Of a stretch of 64,000 bases of DNA, positions 52,526-61,645 are shown piece after piece. The DNA comes from an uncultured Christensenella sp. Its GTDB lineage: Bacteria > Bacillota > Clostridia > Christensenellales > UBA3700. The stretch is taken from positions 6,823 to 70,822 of the forward strand of contig CAJTPC010000003.1 of assembly GCA_910578245.1 (NCBI GenBank). The letters run 5' to 3'. The position numbers and the translations under genes were made by a program. Positions within the stretch are counted from its first letter, which is position 1. Each line of letters begins with the position of its first letter. The notes beneath the pieces were generated by a model that searched no databases, was not told the origin of the DNA, and was given only the letters and a program-made list of their open reading frames with translations.

Positions 52526-53775
52526 GACACGTAACCTGCAATAGTATTAATTATCCATATGACCAGTACTATTACCAAAGCAAAGATAATGCCTCGGCTG
52601 TTTTTCTTTTTGAGTTGTACTTTGTCTTCTTGGCGAAGAGAAGCGTAGACTTCTTTCTTTTCCTCGCTGTAATCTTTGAGTACTTCGTCAAGTTCTTGCT
52701 CTTCTTTGCGTTGAGCAAGCGTTTGGTCGGGGGACTTGAAGAGATACGCAAGTTTCTTATTAAATATTTTAATAGGTTGCTTTTTGCCTGAGTATATGAC
52801 TTCTTCTTGTTCTTCGACGCCAAGTTTTGCATCTTCCTTTTTGCGTTTTGCATAACATATCTTATACATACCTATAAGAGAGCCGACAAGTATTGCAAGA
52901 CCGCCTACGCAGAGTATTAGCAAACCCCACCAAGGTATGGATAAATCCGTCGAGCCTGTGATAAGATATATTACGTAACCGCTAATCAAAGTTATTGCGT
53001 TGTTGAAGAAATGCACGAGAATATTTGCCCAAATACTTCCCGTCATATAATATACCAGACAGCATACTACGCCGACGAAGAATTGGTGGACGAGTTGCAT
53101 AGGCGAGCCGTGCATAAAGGCAAAAATAGTAGAACTCAATATGATTCCTATGAATATGGATATTCTGCTTCCGCCCCTTGCAATTATGCCTCGATGCAGA
53201 ATTTCTTCGCATATAGCGGGTATTGCCGCTACGAATATTAAATACAATACGAGTTTGCCAAAGCTGTCTACGACTATATTTGCGCCCGTATAATTATAGC
53301 CCGTCAAGTTGACTAGATATACGAAAAGACTTGCTATCGGCATAAAACCTGCGAGCAGACCTATGGCAATCGGCAAGGTCATTGCCATTTGCCCGCCGTT
53401 GACTTTGCGAGTAAATCCCATACCCTTAAAGACGTTGAATGATTTGATTTTCCAATAGCACAGTGGAGAGAGTAGCATAGTCGACTCGTTGAGAATCGTG
53501 ACGAGAATGATACCGCCCGTAGATGCGGTGAAGAGATCAAAAGCATTCTGCACAGCATCGGAGCCATCGGCGGTAGACGCGTCTACGCCCAATTTATAGG
53601 CAAGTATGCTGGAAGCGAGAATCATCAAGACAAGTTGAAGCATATACTGCAATATATATTGCCCGATAAACATTGCGCTCGCGTCGTAAAACTCAAGCGC
53701 TGGAGTTTTCTTTTTGAAAGAATTCAAAAAGCCTTTTTTATTTTGAGTATCTTCTACTTGTTTCTTTTTTGACAT
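52522..53775 (-). CDS. CPBP-family intramembrane glutamic protease
   Basis: 417 aa with about eight TM helices. The CPBP/Abi catalytic motifs are present: CEEILHRGI (Glu pair and Arg) and FAFMHGSPMQ, then FNNAIT with the late Asn/His position. The N-terminal ~35 residues are a charged cytosolic segment (KKKQVEDTQNKKG). The C-terminus has a ~110-residue charged helical region (LAQRKEEQELDEVLKD) before a final TM helix, an unusual appendage for this family. It lies between walJ-like and rlmH, all on the minus strand with tight spacing. Confidence 0.82.
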   Translation of the reverse strand: MSKKKQVEDTQNKKGFLNSFKKKTPALEFYDASAMFIGQYILQYMLQLVLMILASSILAYKLGVDASTADGSDAVQNAFDLFTASTGGIILVTILNESTMLLSPLCYWKIKSFNVFKGMGFTRKVNGGQMAMTLPIAIGLLAGFMPIASLFVYLVNLTGYNYTGANIVVDSFGKLVLYLIFVAAIPAICEEILHRGIIARGGSRISIFIGIILSSTIFAFMHGSPMQLVHQFFVGVVCCLVYYMTGSIWANILVHFFNNAITLISGYVIYLITGSTDLSIPWWGLLILCVGGLAILVGSLIGMYKICYAKRKKEDAKLGVEEQEEVIYSGKKQPIKIFNKKLAYLFKSPDQTLAQRKEEQELDEVLKDYSEEKKEVYASLRQEDKVQLKKKNSRGIIFALVIVLVIWIINTIAGYVS

Positions 53776-53782
53776 AGTTCCT

Positions 53783-54559
53783 CTATATAGTAAATTTGCT
53801 AGTTGATTTATATTGATTTGCTACGTCTACAAAGACGTCGCTTCCTTCTATGAAGTAATTGTTTTCCAGTTTTTTTGCCGTACAGTCAAAGGCGATTTCC
53901 GGCGTGTTGTTATCTTGCGATAGATGCGCAAGCAAAAACCTTTTTGTTCCGCTTCTAGCCAATTCAAGTATAGCGCCGGCGCAATCGTCGTTGGAGAGAT
54001 GTCCGTTTTTGCCGAGTATGCGCTGTTTAAGCATGAATGGGTATGCGCCTTCTCTCAACATATCTATATCGTGATTGGACTCAAGCATTACTAAGTCGCT
54101 GCCTTTTAGTTTTTCCAAAGCGCCGTCGCTAACGAAACCTAGGTCGGTGGCGATAGCAATGGAATTTTTGCCTTGAGTTATTCTATAGCCGAGATTGTAA
54201 TTGGAATCGTGAGGCAGGCGAAATGGAGTAATACTCAAATCGCCCAGTTCGAACGGCGCGTCCATATCGCTGTCAATGATATACGGACTTATCATCGGAT
54301 CAAGGAACTCTTTGCTCTGTCTGTGACAATACACGGGAATAGAGTACTTCTTGCAGAAACCAGCAATGCCTTTGACGTGGTCAGAGTGCTCGTGCGTGAT
54401 TAATATCGCGTTGATTTTGCTAAGGTCTATGTTGGCAAGCCTAGCTCTTTCCGAAAGAGTACGGAAATTCAAGCCGTTGTCAATCATGATATTGACGTCT
54501 TTCGTAGAGATTACGGTGCAGTTACCGCGGCTTCCGCTTGCAAGATTACAAAATTCCAT
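53783..54559 (-). CDS. MBL-fold metallohydrolase (WalJ/YycJ-like)
   Basis: 258 aa. The metallo-beta-lactamase metal motif THEHSDHVKGI (~54) and the N-terminus FCNLASGSRGNCTVI are diagnostic of the YycJ/WalJ group, a probable exonuclease linked to DNA repair and often next to rlmH. Further metal ligands lie in DLVMLESNHD and LLAHLSQDNN. The gene ends 7 bp before the CPBP start. Confidence 0.9.
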   Translation of the reverse strand: MEFCNLASGSRGNCTVISTKDVNIMIDNGLNFRTLSERARLANIDLSKINAILITHEHSDHVKGIAGFCKKYSIPVYCHRQSKEFLDPMISPYIIDSDMDAPFELGDLSITPFRLPHDSNYNLGYRITQGKNSIAIATDLGFVSDGALEKLKGSDLVMLESNHDIDMLREGAYPFMLKQRILGKNGHLSNDDCAGAILELARSGTKRFLLAHLSQDNNTPEIAFDCTAKKLENNYFIEGSDVFVDVANQYKSTSKFTI

Positions 54560-54630
54560 AAAATAATTTTAGCACAATTTTATTGTATATACAAACGATA
54601 TTATGGTAAAATGTACGCAAAGAGGTGGAT

Positions 54631-55497
54631 ATGTACAAGATAGATACCGACATAATTGCGGAAAAAATCAAACAGCAGATAGACAAAATTTCTTGCGAAG
54701 TTGAGCCAAGCTGTAGAGTTGCGCTCAAAAAGGCTTACGAAATTGAGGAAAACGATACGGCTAAGTTTGCGCTCAAAGTTATGAACGACAACATTGATTT
54801 GGCTATCGCCGAGCATAGACCCGTATGCCAAGATACGGGAATGGTAGTTGTATTTTTGGAGATAGGCAAAGAGATAATACTCACGGGTAAATTATTGCAA
54901 GACGCAATTGACCGCGCCGTTGAGAAAGCGTACGCCACGTTGAGAAAGTCGGTACTGGACCCTGTTACCAGAATAAATACAAAGACCAATACGCCGTGCG
55001 TCATACATACGAGTTACGTCAATGGAAGCGATGTCAAGGTTCAAGTTATGCTCAAGGGCTTTGGAAGCGAGAATATGTCAAAGGTATATCTTCTCAATCC
55101 CGCTCAAGGACTTGAAGAGGCAAAAAGACTTATCGTTAATACGGCAAAAGTTGCCGGCAGCAATCCCTGTCCGCCCGTAATTTTGGGTGTAGGTCTTGGC
55201 GGTACGCTGGAAAAAGCGTCGCTTATGTCAAAACACGCTTTGTTTAGGAAGATAGGAAGCAGTAATCCTATTCCGCATTTAGACCGACTTGAAAAGGAGT
55301 TGCTTGCCAAGATAAACGAGTTGGGAATCGGCGCGCAAGGTTTTGGAGGAAAGACGAGCGCTCTAGGAGTATTCATAGAGAGCTATCCCACGCATATATC
55401 ATCTTTGCCTGTGGCTATCAACGTGCTTTGCCATTGCTCGCGCTCATGCGAGTTCGTGATAGAGGGCGCAAAGGAGGGAACTTATGTCAGTGATTAA
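54631..55497 (+). CDS. Fumarate hydratase class I, alpha subunit
   Basis: 288 aa. The Fe-S hydratase alpha chain interconverts fumarate and malate; tartrate dehydratase is the alternative. Cluster Cys residues are visible in RPVCQDTGM, GSNPCPPVILG and VLCHCSRSCEF. GVGLGGTLEKASLMSKHALF is conserved. The ATG at 54631 has AGAGG 5 bp upstream. It overlaps the beta subunit by 14 bp. Confidence 0.92.
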   Translation: MYKIDTDIIAEKIKQQIDKISCEVEPSCRVALKKAYEIEENDTAKFALKVMNDNIDLAIAEHRPVCQDTGMVVVFLEIGKEIILTGKLLQDAIDRAVEKAYATLRKSVLDPVTRINTKTNTPCVIHTSYVNGSDVKVQVMLKGFGSENMSKVYLLNPAQGLEEAKRLIVNTAKVAGSNPCPPVILGVGLGGTLEKASLMSKHALFRKIGSSNPIPHLDRLEKELLAKINELGIGAQGFGGKTSALGVFIESYPTHISSLPVAINVLCHCSRSCEFVIEGAKEGTYVSD

Positions 55498-56005
55498 GTT
55501 GACTTTGCCTTTAACAAAAGAGGCAATGAAGAATTTGAAAGTAGGCGATATGGTACAGCTTGACGGCGATATGCTGGTATTTAGAGATGCAGGACATAAG
55601 AGATTGTATCAAAGTATATTAGACGGTAAGCAAGCCTTTGATTACGCAGGCGAAACCATATACTTTATGGGACCTTGTCCTGCAAGGAACGGCGAAGCGC
55701 TGGGTAGCGCAGGACCTACGACGTCTTGCAGAATGGACAAGTACACGCCTTTTATGTTGGACAACGGCTTGTCGGCGCAGATAGGCAAAGGTAAACGCGA
55801 TGAGGCGTGTATCGAAGCCTTTAAGCGCAATGGCGCCGTGTATTTTTCGGCAATAGGCGGAGCAGGCGCAATCTACAGCAAGTGTATACTAAAAGCGGAA
55901 GTGCTATGCTTTGAGGATTTGGGTACGGAAGCCGTACGCAGAATTACCGTCAAAGATTTTCCCGTAGTTGTTGCGATTGACTGCAAAGGCAACAGTATCT
56001 ATTAA
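55484..56005 (+). CDS. Fumarate hydratase class I, beta subunit
   Basis: 173 aa. Beta chain partner of the upstream gene. MGPCPARNGEALGSAGPTTS (~62) is the family signature, with YFSAIGGAGAIYSK and FEDLGTEAVRRITV. AAGGAGGG precedes the ATG inside the alpha gene. Together they form the two-subunit class I enzyme typical of anaerobes. Confidence 0.93.
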   Translation: MSVIKLTLPLTKEAMKNLKVGDMVQLDGDMLVFRDAGHKRLYQSILDGKQAFDYAGETIYFMGPCPARNGEALGSAGPTTSCRMDKYTPFMLDNGLSAQIGKGKRDEACIEAFKRNGAVYFSAIGGAGAIYSKCILKAEVLCFEDLGTEAVRRITVKDFPVVVAIDCKGNSIY

Positions 56006-56015
56006 TTGGCGCGAA

Positions 56016-56834
56016 TTATTGCGCGCATTGAGTAGCAATATTTAACACGTCTTTATTTTGCTCATATATCTGCGGTAGATAGTTTATCAAATCGTTGTAG
56101 GGGACGTTTTCATCGCCTACTTCTATTGTTAATCCTAGTTTTTGGAAGGTCGTGACATACCAATCTTTATAGCCGCCTGCGCTGTTGTAGGAATTGAGCA
56201 ACGGATAGCCTGTCGAGTCGGATATTCTTTGGGCGCATTCTATATTTGGATCTACGCATCCAAAGCCTTTATAAATCACGTTGCCTTTAGCGTGGTAACT
56301 AAGCGTAACTGACGGTTTGACTCGTTCGGTCAAATCACGCAGGGCGATATTTTCATATTCGGAGAACGGATGTTGTCCAACGTAGTTGGCAGGGGCGGGA
56401 CTAAAGACGTTTTGCGCTCCTTCTCCCCAACGGGCATTGTAATTGACGTTGAGGTCTACGGCTCTGGCGTTGGCTTTCCAAAGAGAGAAGTCCTCGCTAC
56501 CGCCGTTTACCGAGCGAAGGAAGTCTTTCAGACTTTGTTCGGGTACAGAACTCAATCCTTGTTGAACAAGCAGTACGCCGTCTATATTTACCATAGGTAC
56601 GCACCACACGCCGTAAGAACCGTTATAATTCTTCATCATCTCAATGACAAGCGGAGTAGTCACCCATTCTCTTGCGTGTATTGACGCATGCAACAGCGTT
56701 TGCCCTCCGGTTCTGGAACCTTTGAAAATGCATGGTATAGGTCTGCCGAGTAGCGTATAGCCAATATCGAAGATTTGCGCGCCTTGCGAGGCTAGGATAT
56801 CGAGATCGGTTTGGAGGTCGTTAAGAGTGTACAT
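56016..56834 (-). CDS. M14-family zinc carboxypeptidase
   Basis: 272 aa. Zn ligands His and Glu lie in HASIHAREW (~70), the third His in LSYHAKGNVIY (~180), and the catalytic Glu in LTIEVGDE (~240). The segment DLNVNYNARWGEG is typical of bacterial M14 enzymes such as gamma-D-glutamyl-diaminopimelate peptidases that cut peptidoglycan peptides. There is no signal peptide, so it probably acts in the cytosol, perhaps in muropeptide recycling or spore development. It is convergent with the fumarase genes. Confidence 0.85.
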   Translation of the reverse strand: MYTLNDLQTDLDILASQGAQIFDIGYTLLGRPIPCIFKGSRTGGQTLLHASIHAREWVTTPLVIEMMKNYNGSYGVWCVPMVNIDGVLLVQQGLSSVPEQSLKDFLRSVNGGSEDFSLWKANARAVDLNVNYNARWGEGAQNVFSPAPANYVGQHPFSEYENIALRDLTERVKPSVTLSYHAKGNVIYKGFGCVDPNIECAQRISDSTGYPLLNSYNSAGGYKDWYVTTFQKLGLTIEVGDENVPYNDLINYLPQIYEQNKDVLNIATQCAQ

Positions 56835-56903
56835 GGTAAATTATATGCCAATCGCGGCGTAAGTGTGAATTGCGCGCGAATACATAATTTGCCAATTCAA
56901 ATA

Positions 56904-56931
56904 TTGACAAATAAAATTCTTGTGCTAAAAT
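56904..56931 (+). promoter_or_regulatory. Promoter of tadA (predicts a leaderless mRNA)
   Basis: TTGACA (56904-56909), a 16-bp spacer and TAAAAT (56926-56931) with extended TGC. The predicted start falls at or next to the ATG at 56938. Confidence 0.65.
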
Positions 56932-56937
56932 GTAAGT

Positions 56938-57435
56938 ATGACTGAGAAAGATAAGCAAAAGTTTATGCGTTTAGCAATCGAGTGCGCGCAAAAAGGAGCA
57001 AGTCTTGACGAAGTCCCTATAGGAGCAGTAATTATCAAAGACGGCGAAGTTATTGCGCAGGCGCACAATCTTAAAGAGACAAATAATTGCAGTAACTATC
57101 ATGCAGAAATTGTCGCGATTGATAATGCTTGCAAAGCTATTGGGAATTGGCACCTCAACGAATGCGATATTTTCGTTACATTAGAGCCTTGCGCAATGTG
57201 CGCGGGAGCTCTTATAAATTCGAGAATACGCGGAGTTTATTTTGGCGCTTACGATGCCAAGGCAGGCTGTTGCGGCACGCTTTACAATCTTCTAAGCGAC
57301 GAGCGGTTTAATCATCGCCCTCATGTCGAAGGCGGTATTCTGCAAACCGAATGCGGTGAACTACTGAGCAATTATTTTAGGGAAAAACGAGAGAAAAAGA
57401 AGACAGCGACGCATAATCATACGCAAAATAATTGA
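56938..57435 (+). CDS. tadA: tRNA(Arg) adenosine-34 deaminase
   Basis: 165 aa. It converts the wobble A34 of tRNA-Arg(ACG) to inosine. The zinc/catalytic motif HAEIVAIDNA (~51) and EPCAMCAGAL (~83) are intact. The C-terminus is a Lys/His-rich tail (REKREKKKTATHNHTQ) beyond the fold. No Shine-Dalgarno precedes the ATG, and the promoter -10 ends 6 bp before it. Confidence 0.93.
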   Translation: MTEKDKQKFMRLAIECAQKGASLDEVPIGAVIIKDGEVIAQAHNLKETNNCSNYHAEIVAIDNACKAIGNWHLNECDIFVTLEPCAMCAGALINSRIRGVYFGAYDAKAGCCGTLYNLLSDERFNHRPHVEGGILQTECGELLSNYFREKREKKKTATHNHTQNN

Positions 57436-57537
57436 CTTTATCAAAATAATAATATTTAATGTATCTACTGCTTGCAAAGCAATAAATAACTTGCTTTTAG
57501 TCGCAAAATATGGGCAAAACAAATAATGAGGTGTGAT

Positions 57538-58107
57538 ATGCTGATAGTCGGTTTGGGAAATCCGGGAAAGAAATACGAAGATACCGTGCACAACATGGGA
57601 TTTATGACAGTGGACGTTTTGCTCGATAAGTTGGGCGCAAAACTCGATAAGAAAGGCTGTGAAGCAGAGTACTGCGTACAGTATATAGGCGGAGAAAAGC
57701 AGATAATTGCGAAGCCGCAGACATTTATGAACTTATCGGGCGTAAGCGTCAAAATGCTTGCCAACTCCAACAAAATTCCGCTTGAAAACGTTATCATAAT
57801 TTACGACGATATAGATCTACCGCTAGGTAACGCGCGAGTACGCAAAGAAGGCTCCGGCGGAAGTCACAACGGTATGAAAAATATCATAGCCGAGTGCGAT
57901 TCTACTGCAATTCCGCGAGTGCGTATAGGCGTTGGCGATGAAAGGGGAAATAGAGAACTCAAAGATTATGTTTTGTCCAAAGTAGGCAAGCAAAAACATG
58001 AGATACTCGACAAGGTCTTTGATAAAGTTGCCGATGGAATATGGCGCTATATGGTCGATAAAGACTTCGACGCGTTGATGCGTAGTTTGAACGGCAAATT
58101 AGTATAA
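57538..58107 (+). CDS. pth: Peptidyl-tRNA hydrolase
   Basis: 189 aa. It frees tRNA from prematurely released peptidyl-tRNA. LIVGLGNPGKKYEDTVHNMG (catalytic His), FMNLSGVSV and DDIDLPLGNARVRKEGSGGS are conserved. The ATG at 57538 has GAGGTG just upstream; the ATG at 57526 would disrupt that site. The next gene, mfd, starts with no gap, the usual clostridial order. Confidence 0.96.
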   Translation: MLIVGLGNPGKKYEDTVHNMGFMTVDVLLDKLGAKLDKKGCEAEYCVQYIGGEKQIIAKPQTFMNLSGVSVKMLANSNKIPLENVIIIYDDIDLPLGNARVRKEGSGGSHNGMKNIIAECDSTAIPRVRIGVGDERGNRELKDYVLSKVGKQKHEILDKVFDKVADGIWRYMVDKDFDALMRSLNGKLV

Positions 58108-61100
58108 ATGAATTTTGAAGAATTGTTACAGCTCAATACTCTTGACAATGATTTAGCCGACTTGTACAGCGAAGTTCAAGGCGGAAGGGATATTATGGTC
58201 TTTTCTGCCGGCGAGGGCGAGAAGATACATATCTCGTCGCATCTTGGAAAATTCGTTTTATTCGTAGCAAAAGACGCGTTCAGAGCCACTACGCTTGCGG
58301 GTAGATTGGCAGATTATTTCGGCGATAGAGTTGCGTATCTGCCGGCTAACGAAGAACTTCTTTTGCACCGCGCTACGTATCGCAAGAGTATAGTATCACA
58401 GCGTATAGATACGCTTAACAAATTGGCAAGCGGGAAGCTCGATTGTCTTGTTGTTTCTCCGCAGACGCTTGCGGGGTATCTTCCGTCAAAGCAAGCGGTA
58501 AAAGAGGGCGTTGTTAGAATCAAAAAGGGCGATACTTTGGATAGGTACGACCTAATAGATAAACTTGCTCTTATGGGATACGTGCGCGAAGACAGCGTAG
58601 AGGAGAAAAGTACTTTTAGCGTTGCGGGAGACATATTGAGCATTTTTCCACCGCACAGAGATTTGCCGGTGCGTATAAGTTTTTTTGACGATGAAGTGGA
58701 AAATATTAAAGAGTTCACACCCGATACGCTAATGAGCGTAAGAGAGATAGACGAAGTAAATCTTATGCCGGACAACGATTTGCTTTTGCCGTACAGCGTC
58801 ATTGAAGGGGGTATTGACAGAGCAAGAAGAGTTATTGACAAGCTCCCCTCCGACTTGGCGGAAAAGGTCGAGAGCATCTTTTCTGATATAAGTATATCTT
58901 CAGTCTGCATACAAAAAATGCAATGGTTATTGCCTTTTGTCAAAGATAAAATGAATACGGTATTCGATTATTTGGGCGATAATTGCGTAGTAGTATTCGA
59001 TGAACCTAGCGCGGTTTTGGAAGGAGTGGAGCTTTACGTCAAAGAGCATTTGGGACGTGTCAAACAGCTTGCGCTTACGGGCGAAGTTTTGAAAGAGCAT
59101 AGCAAATCTATTTTGGGCGTAGACGAAGTGTTGGAAAAATTAAGAGCCTGTCAAAAATTGGGCTTCAACTATCTCACCGCTACCAATGCGATTTTTTCTC
59201 CTCAAAAGACATTCAATATCTCTTGCAAGACTTTTAGCAATTACACGGTTCATTACGACGCGCTTCTCAACGACTTAAGAGCCTTTGATCAATGGGGCTA
59301 TACAGTGCTTATATGTATGGGCGACGAAACTTCCGCCAATACGTTGAGAAAAAACCTAATATCGGAAGATATAGGTTGCTCCGTAGTCGAAGATATAGAC
59401 GATAGGCGCGCAGGTATATTTATACTCACAAAAGAAATAACCAAAGGCTTTTTGTACACCAAAGCCAAGGTTGCCGTCATAGGCAGAGAAGATATATCAC
59501 GAATTAAGCCGCAACGCAAGAAAGAAGGTCAGGCTACGCAAGTATTCACTATTCCCAAAGTAGGTGATTACGTAGTACACGAAATGCACGGCGTAGGCAA
59601 ATGCTTAGGCACGAAGTACGTCACTACAGGCAATATTTCCGACGAATATATCGTAGTCGAGTACAAAAACAGCGAAATACTATACGTCCCTACGGACAAG
59701 CTCGATAGATTGAGCAGATACACCGGTAGCGATAGAGAACCTAAACTTTCTGCTATCGGCGGAAAGGAATTTGACAAAATCAAGCAGAGCGTCAAAGCCT
59801 CAGTCAAGGCAATGGCTATCAACTTACTGGACCTTTATTCTCAAAGACAGAATAAGCGCGGTTACAAGTACGCGGAGGACGACTATCTGCAAAAGGAGTT
59901 CGAGGACGCATTTGAGTTTACTCCCACAGAAGATCAAATTAAAGCGGTAGACGAGATAAAGTCGGATATGCAAAGAGGTATCATTATGGATAGACTTCTT
60001 TGCGGGGACGTGGGATACGGCAAGACCGAAGTAGCTCTTAGAGCAATTTTTAAGACTATTTGCCACAACAAGCAAGCCGTAATTTTATGTCCTACAACGA
60101 TACTTGCCCGTCAGCATTACAATACCGCCAAGCAGAGATTTAAGGAGTTTGGCATAGAAGTAGAATTGATAAGCCGACTGCAGACGACGAAGCAAATCAG
60201 CGATGCTTTGAATAGGCTTGCTTTGGGTAAGTCGTTGGTTGCGGTGGGAACGCACAGAATGTTGTCGCAAGACGTGCATTTCCATGACTTGGGGCTTATT
60301 GTATTGGACGAAGAACAACGCTTTGGCGTAGAGCATAAGGAAAAGTTAAAATTGCTCAAGAACAACGTCAACGTGCTCACAATGTCGGCTACGCCCATAC
60401 CGCGTACGCTCAATATGGCTATGACCGGCATAAGAGATATAAGCGTACTGGAAACTCCGCCGTCCAATAGACTTCCGGTACAGACGTATGTGTGCGAATT
60501 GAGCGACGCGTTGATAAAGGACGCGGTGAGCCGAGAGCTTGCAAGAAACGGGCAGGTATTTATACTTTTCAATAGAGTTAAGGGAATAGAGAATTTTGCG
60601 CAAAGAGTATCAGTACTCGTGCCTGAAGCAAAAGTTGACTATGCGCACGGACGGATGAACGGCGAGCAGATAGAGGACAAGATAGGCAGGTTTTATTCCA
60701 AGGAATACGACGTGCTTGTGTCTACTACGATAATAGAAAACGGCATCGATATTCCCGACGCCAATACTCTTATCGTATGCGATGCGGATAGGCTGGGGCT
60801 GTCGCAAATGTATCAACTCCGCGGTAGGGTCGGCAGGAGCAATAGAATAGCCTATACTTACTTCACAATCGACGGCAGTAAGGTATTGACGAGCGATTCG
60901 TCAAAAAGACTGTCTGCGATTTTGGACTATACGGAACTTGGAAGCGGTTTTAAGATAGCTATGCGCGACTTGGAGATCAGGGGCGCGGGCAACATTCTCG
61001 GCAAAGAACAGCACGGACATATAGAAAAAGTCGGTTACGATATGTATTGCAAATTGCTACGCGAGGCTGTTGACGAGTTGCAAGGCGTATACGCCAAAGA

Positions 61101-61554
61101 AGTAAGCGAGGTCAAGATAAACCACTCATTCGGAGCGTATATCGATAAAGAGTACGTGGCTGACGAAGATATGCGCCTACGTCTGTATCGCAAGGCTTTA
61201 GACTTGACGGGGCAGGAAGAACTCGATAAACTCAAAAAGGGCGTAGAGGAGAGCTACGGCGCTATGCCTGCGTGCTGCAATTATCTCTTTGAGTTGGGGC
61301 TTATACGAAATCTTGCCAAGAATATCGGCATAAAGCAAATAGATATTTCTCAAAAAACAGCCTATATGACTTTCTTAGACGGCGAGTGTTTTAAGGATAA
61401 GGACATAATGCTTGCAGTGCAAGATATGGCAGGAGAGGTAAACTTGACGTATGAAGAGCAACCGAAATTGCAATTTGAGTGCAAATTCCGCCCTATTGAC
61501 GAAAAACTTGCGCAATTCAAAAAATTTTTGTTCAAATGTGGGAAAAGTTTTTGA
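58108..61554 (+). CDS. mfd: Transcription-repair coupling factor
   Basis: 1148 aa, full length. It removes stalled RNA polymerase and recruits the UvrABC system. The UvrB-like N-terminal region is followed by the RNA-polymerase-interacting domain (GDYVVHEMHGVGKCLG, ~490), translocase motifs LCGDVGYGKTEVALRA (~635), VLDEEQRFGV (~732) and MSATPIPRTLNMA (~757), and the TRG/motif VI region QLRGRVGRSNR (~910). The C-terminal D7-like domain is present. It begins at the base after the pth stop. Confidence 0.96.
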   Translation: MNFEELLQLNTLDNDLADLYSEVQGGRDIMVFSAGEGEKIHISSHLGKFVLFVAKDAFRATTLAGRLADYFGDRVAYLPANEELLLHRATYRKSIVSQRIDTLNKLASGKLDCLVVSPQTLAGYLPSKQAVKEGVVRIKKGDTLDRYDLIDKLALMGYVREDSVEEKSTFSVAGDILSIFPPHRDLPVRISFFDDEVENIKEFTPDTLMSVREIDEVNLMPDNDLLLPYSVIEGGIDRARRVIDKLPSDLAEKVESIFSDISISSVCIQKMQWLLPFVKDKMNTVFDYLGDNCVVVFDEPSAVLEGVELYVKEHLGRVKQLALTGEVLKEHSKSILGVDEVLEKLRACQKLGFNYLTATNAIFSPQKTFNISCKTFSNYTVHYDALLNDLRAFDQWGYTVLICMGDETSANTLRKNLISEDIGCSVVEDIDDRRAGIFILTKEITKGFLYTKAKVAVIGREDISRIKPQRKKEGQATQVFTIPKVGDYVVHEMHGVGKCLGTKYVTTGNISDEYIVVEYKNSEILYVPTDKLDRLSRYTGSDREPKLSAIGGKEFDKIKQSVKASVKAMAINLLDLYSQRQNKRGYKYAEDDYLQKEFEDAFEFTPTEDQIKAVDEIKSDMQRGIIMDRLLCGDVGYGKTEVALRAIFKTICHNKQAVILCPTTILARQHYNTAKQRFKEFGIEVELISRLQTTKQISDALNRLALGKSLVAVGTHRMLSQDVHFHDLGLIVLDEEQRFGVEHKEKLKLLKNNVNVLTMSATPIPRTLNMAMTGIRDISVLETPPSNRLPVQTYVCELSDALIKDAVSRELARNGQVFILFNRVKGIENFAQRVSVLVPEAKVDYAHGRMNGEQIEDKIGRFYSKEYDVLVSTTIIENGIDIPDANTLIVCDADRLGLSQMYQLRGRVGRSNRIAYTYFTIDGSKVLTSDSSKRLSAILDYTELGSGFKIAMRDLEIRGAGNILGKEQHGHIEKVGYDMYCKLLREAVDELQGVYAKEVSEVKINHSFGAYIDKEYVADEDMRLRLYRKALDLTGQEELDKLKKGVEESYGAMPACCNYLFELGLIRNLAKNIGIKQIDISQKTAYMTFLDGECFKDKDIMLAVQDMAGEVNLTYEEQPKLQFECKFRPIDEKLAQFKKFLFKCGKSF

Positions 61555-61561
61555 TAATAAG

Positions 61562-61590
61562 TTTACAAGCCAGTAATGTTTGTGTATAAT
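61562..61590 (+). promoter_or_regulatory. Promoter of the foldase lipoprotein gene
   Basis: TTTACA (61562-61567), a 17-bp spacer and TATAAT (61585-61590). Confidence 0.65.
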
Positions 61591-61645
61591 AAAATATGCG
61601 TAATATTTTAATAATATAATAATACACCTAATAAAGGAGTAATAT

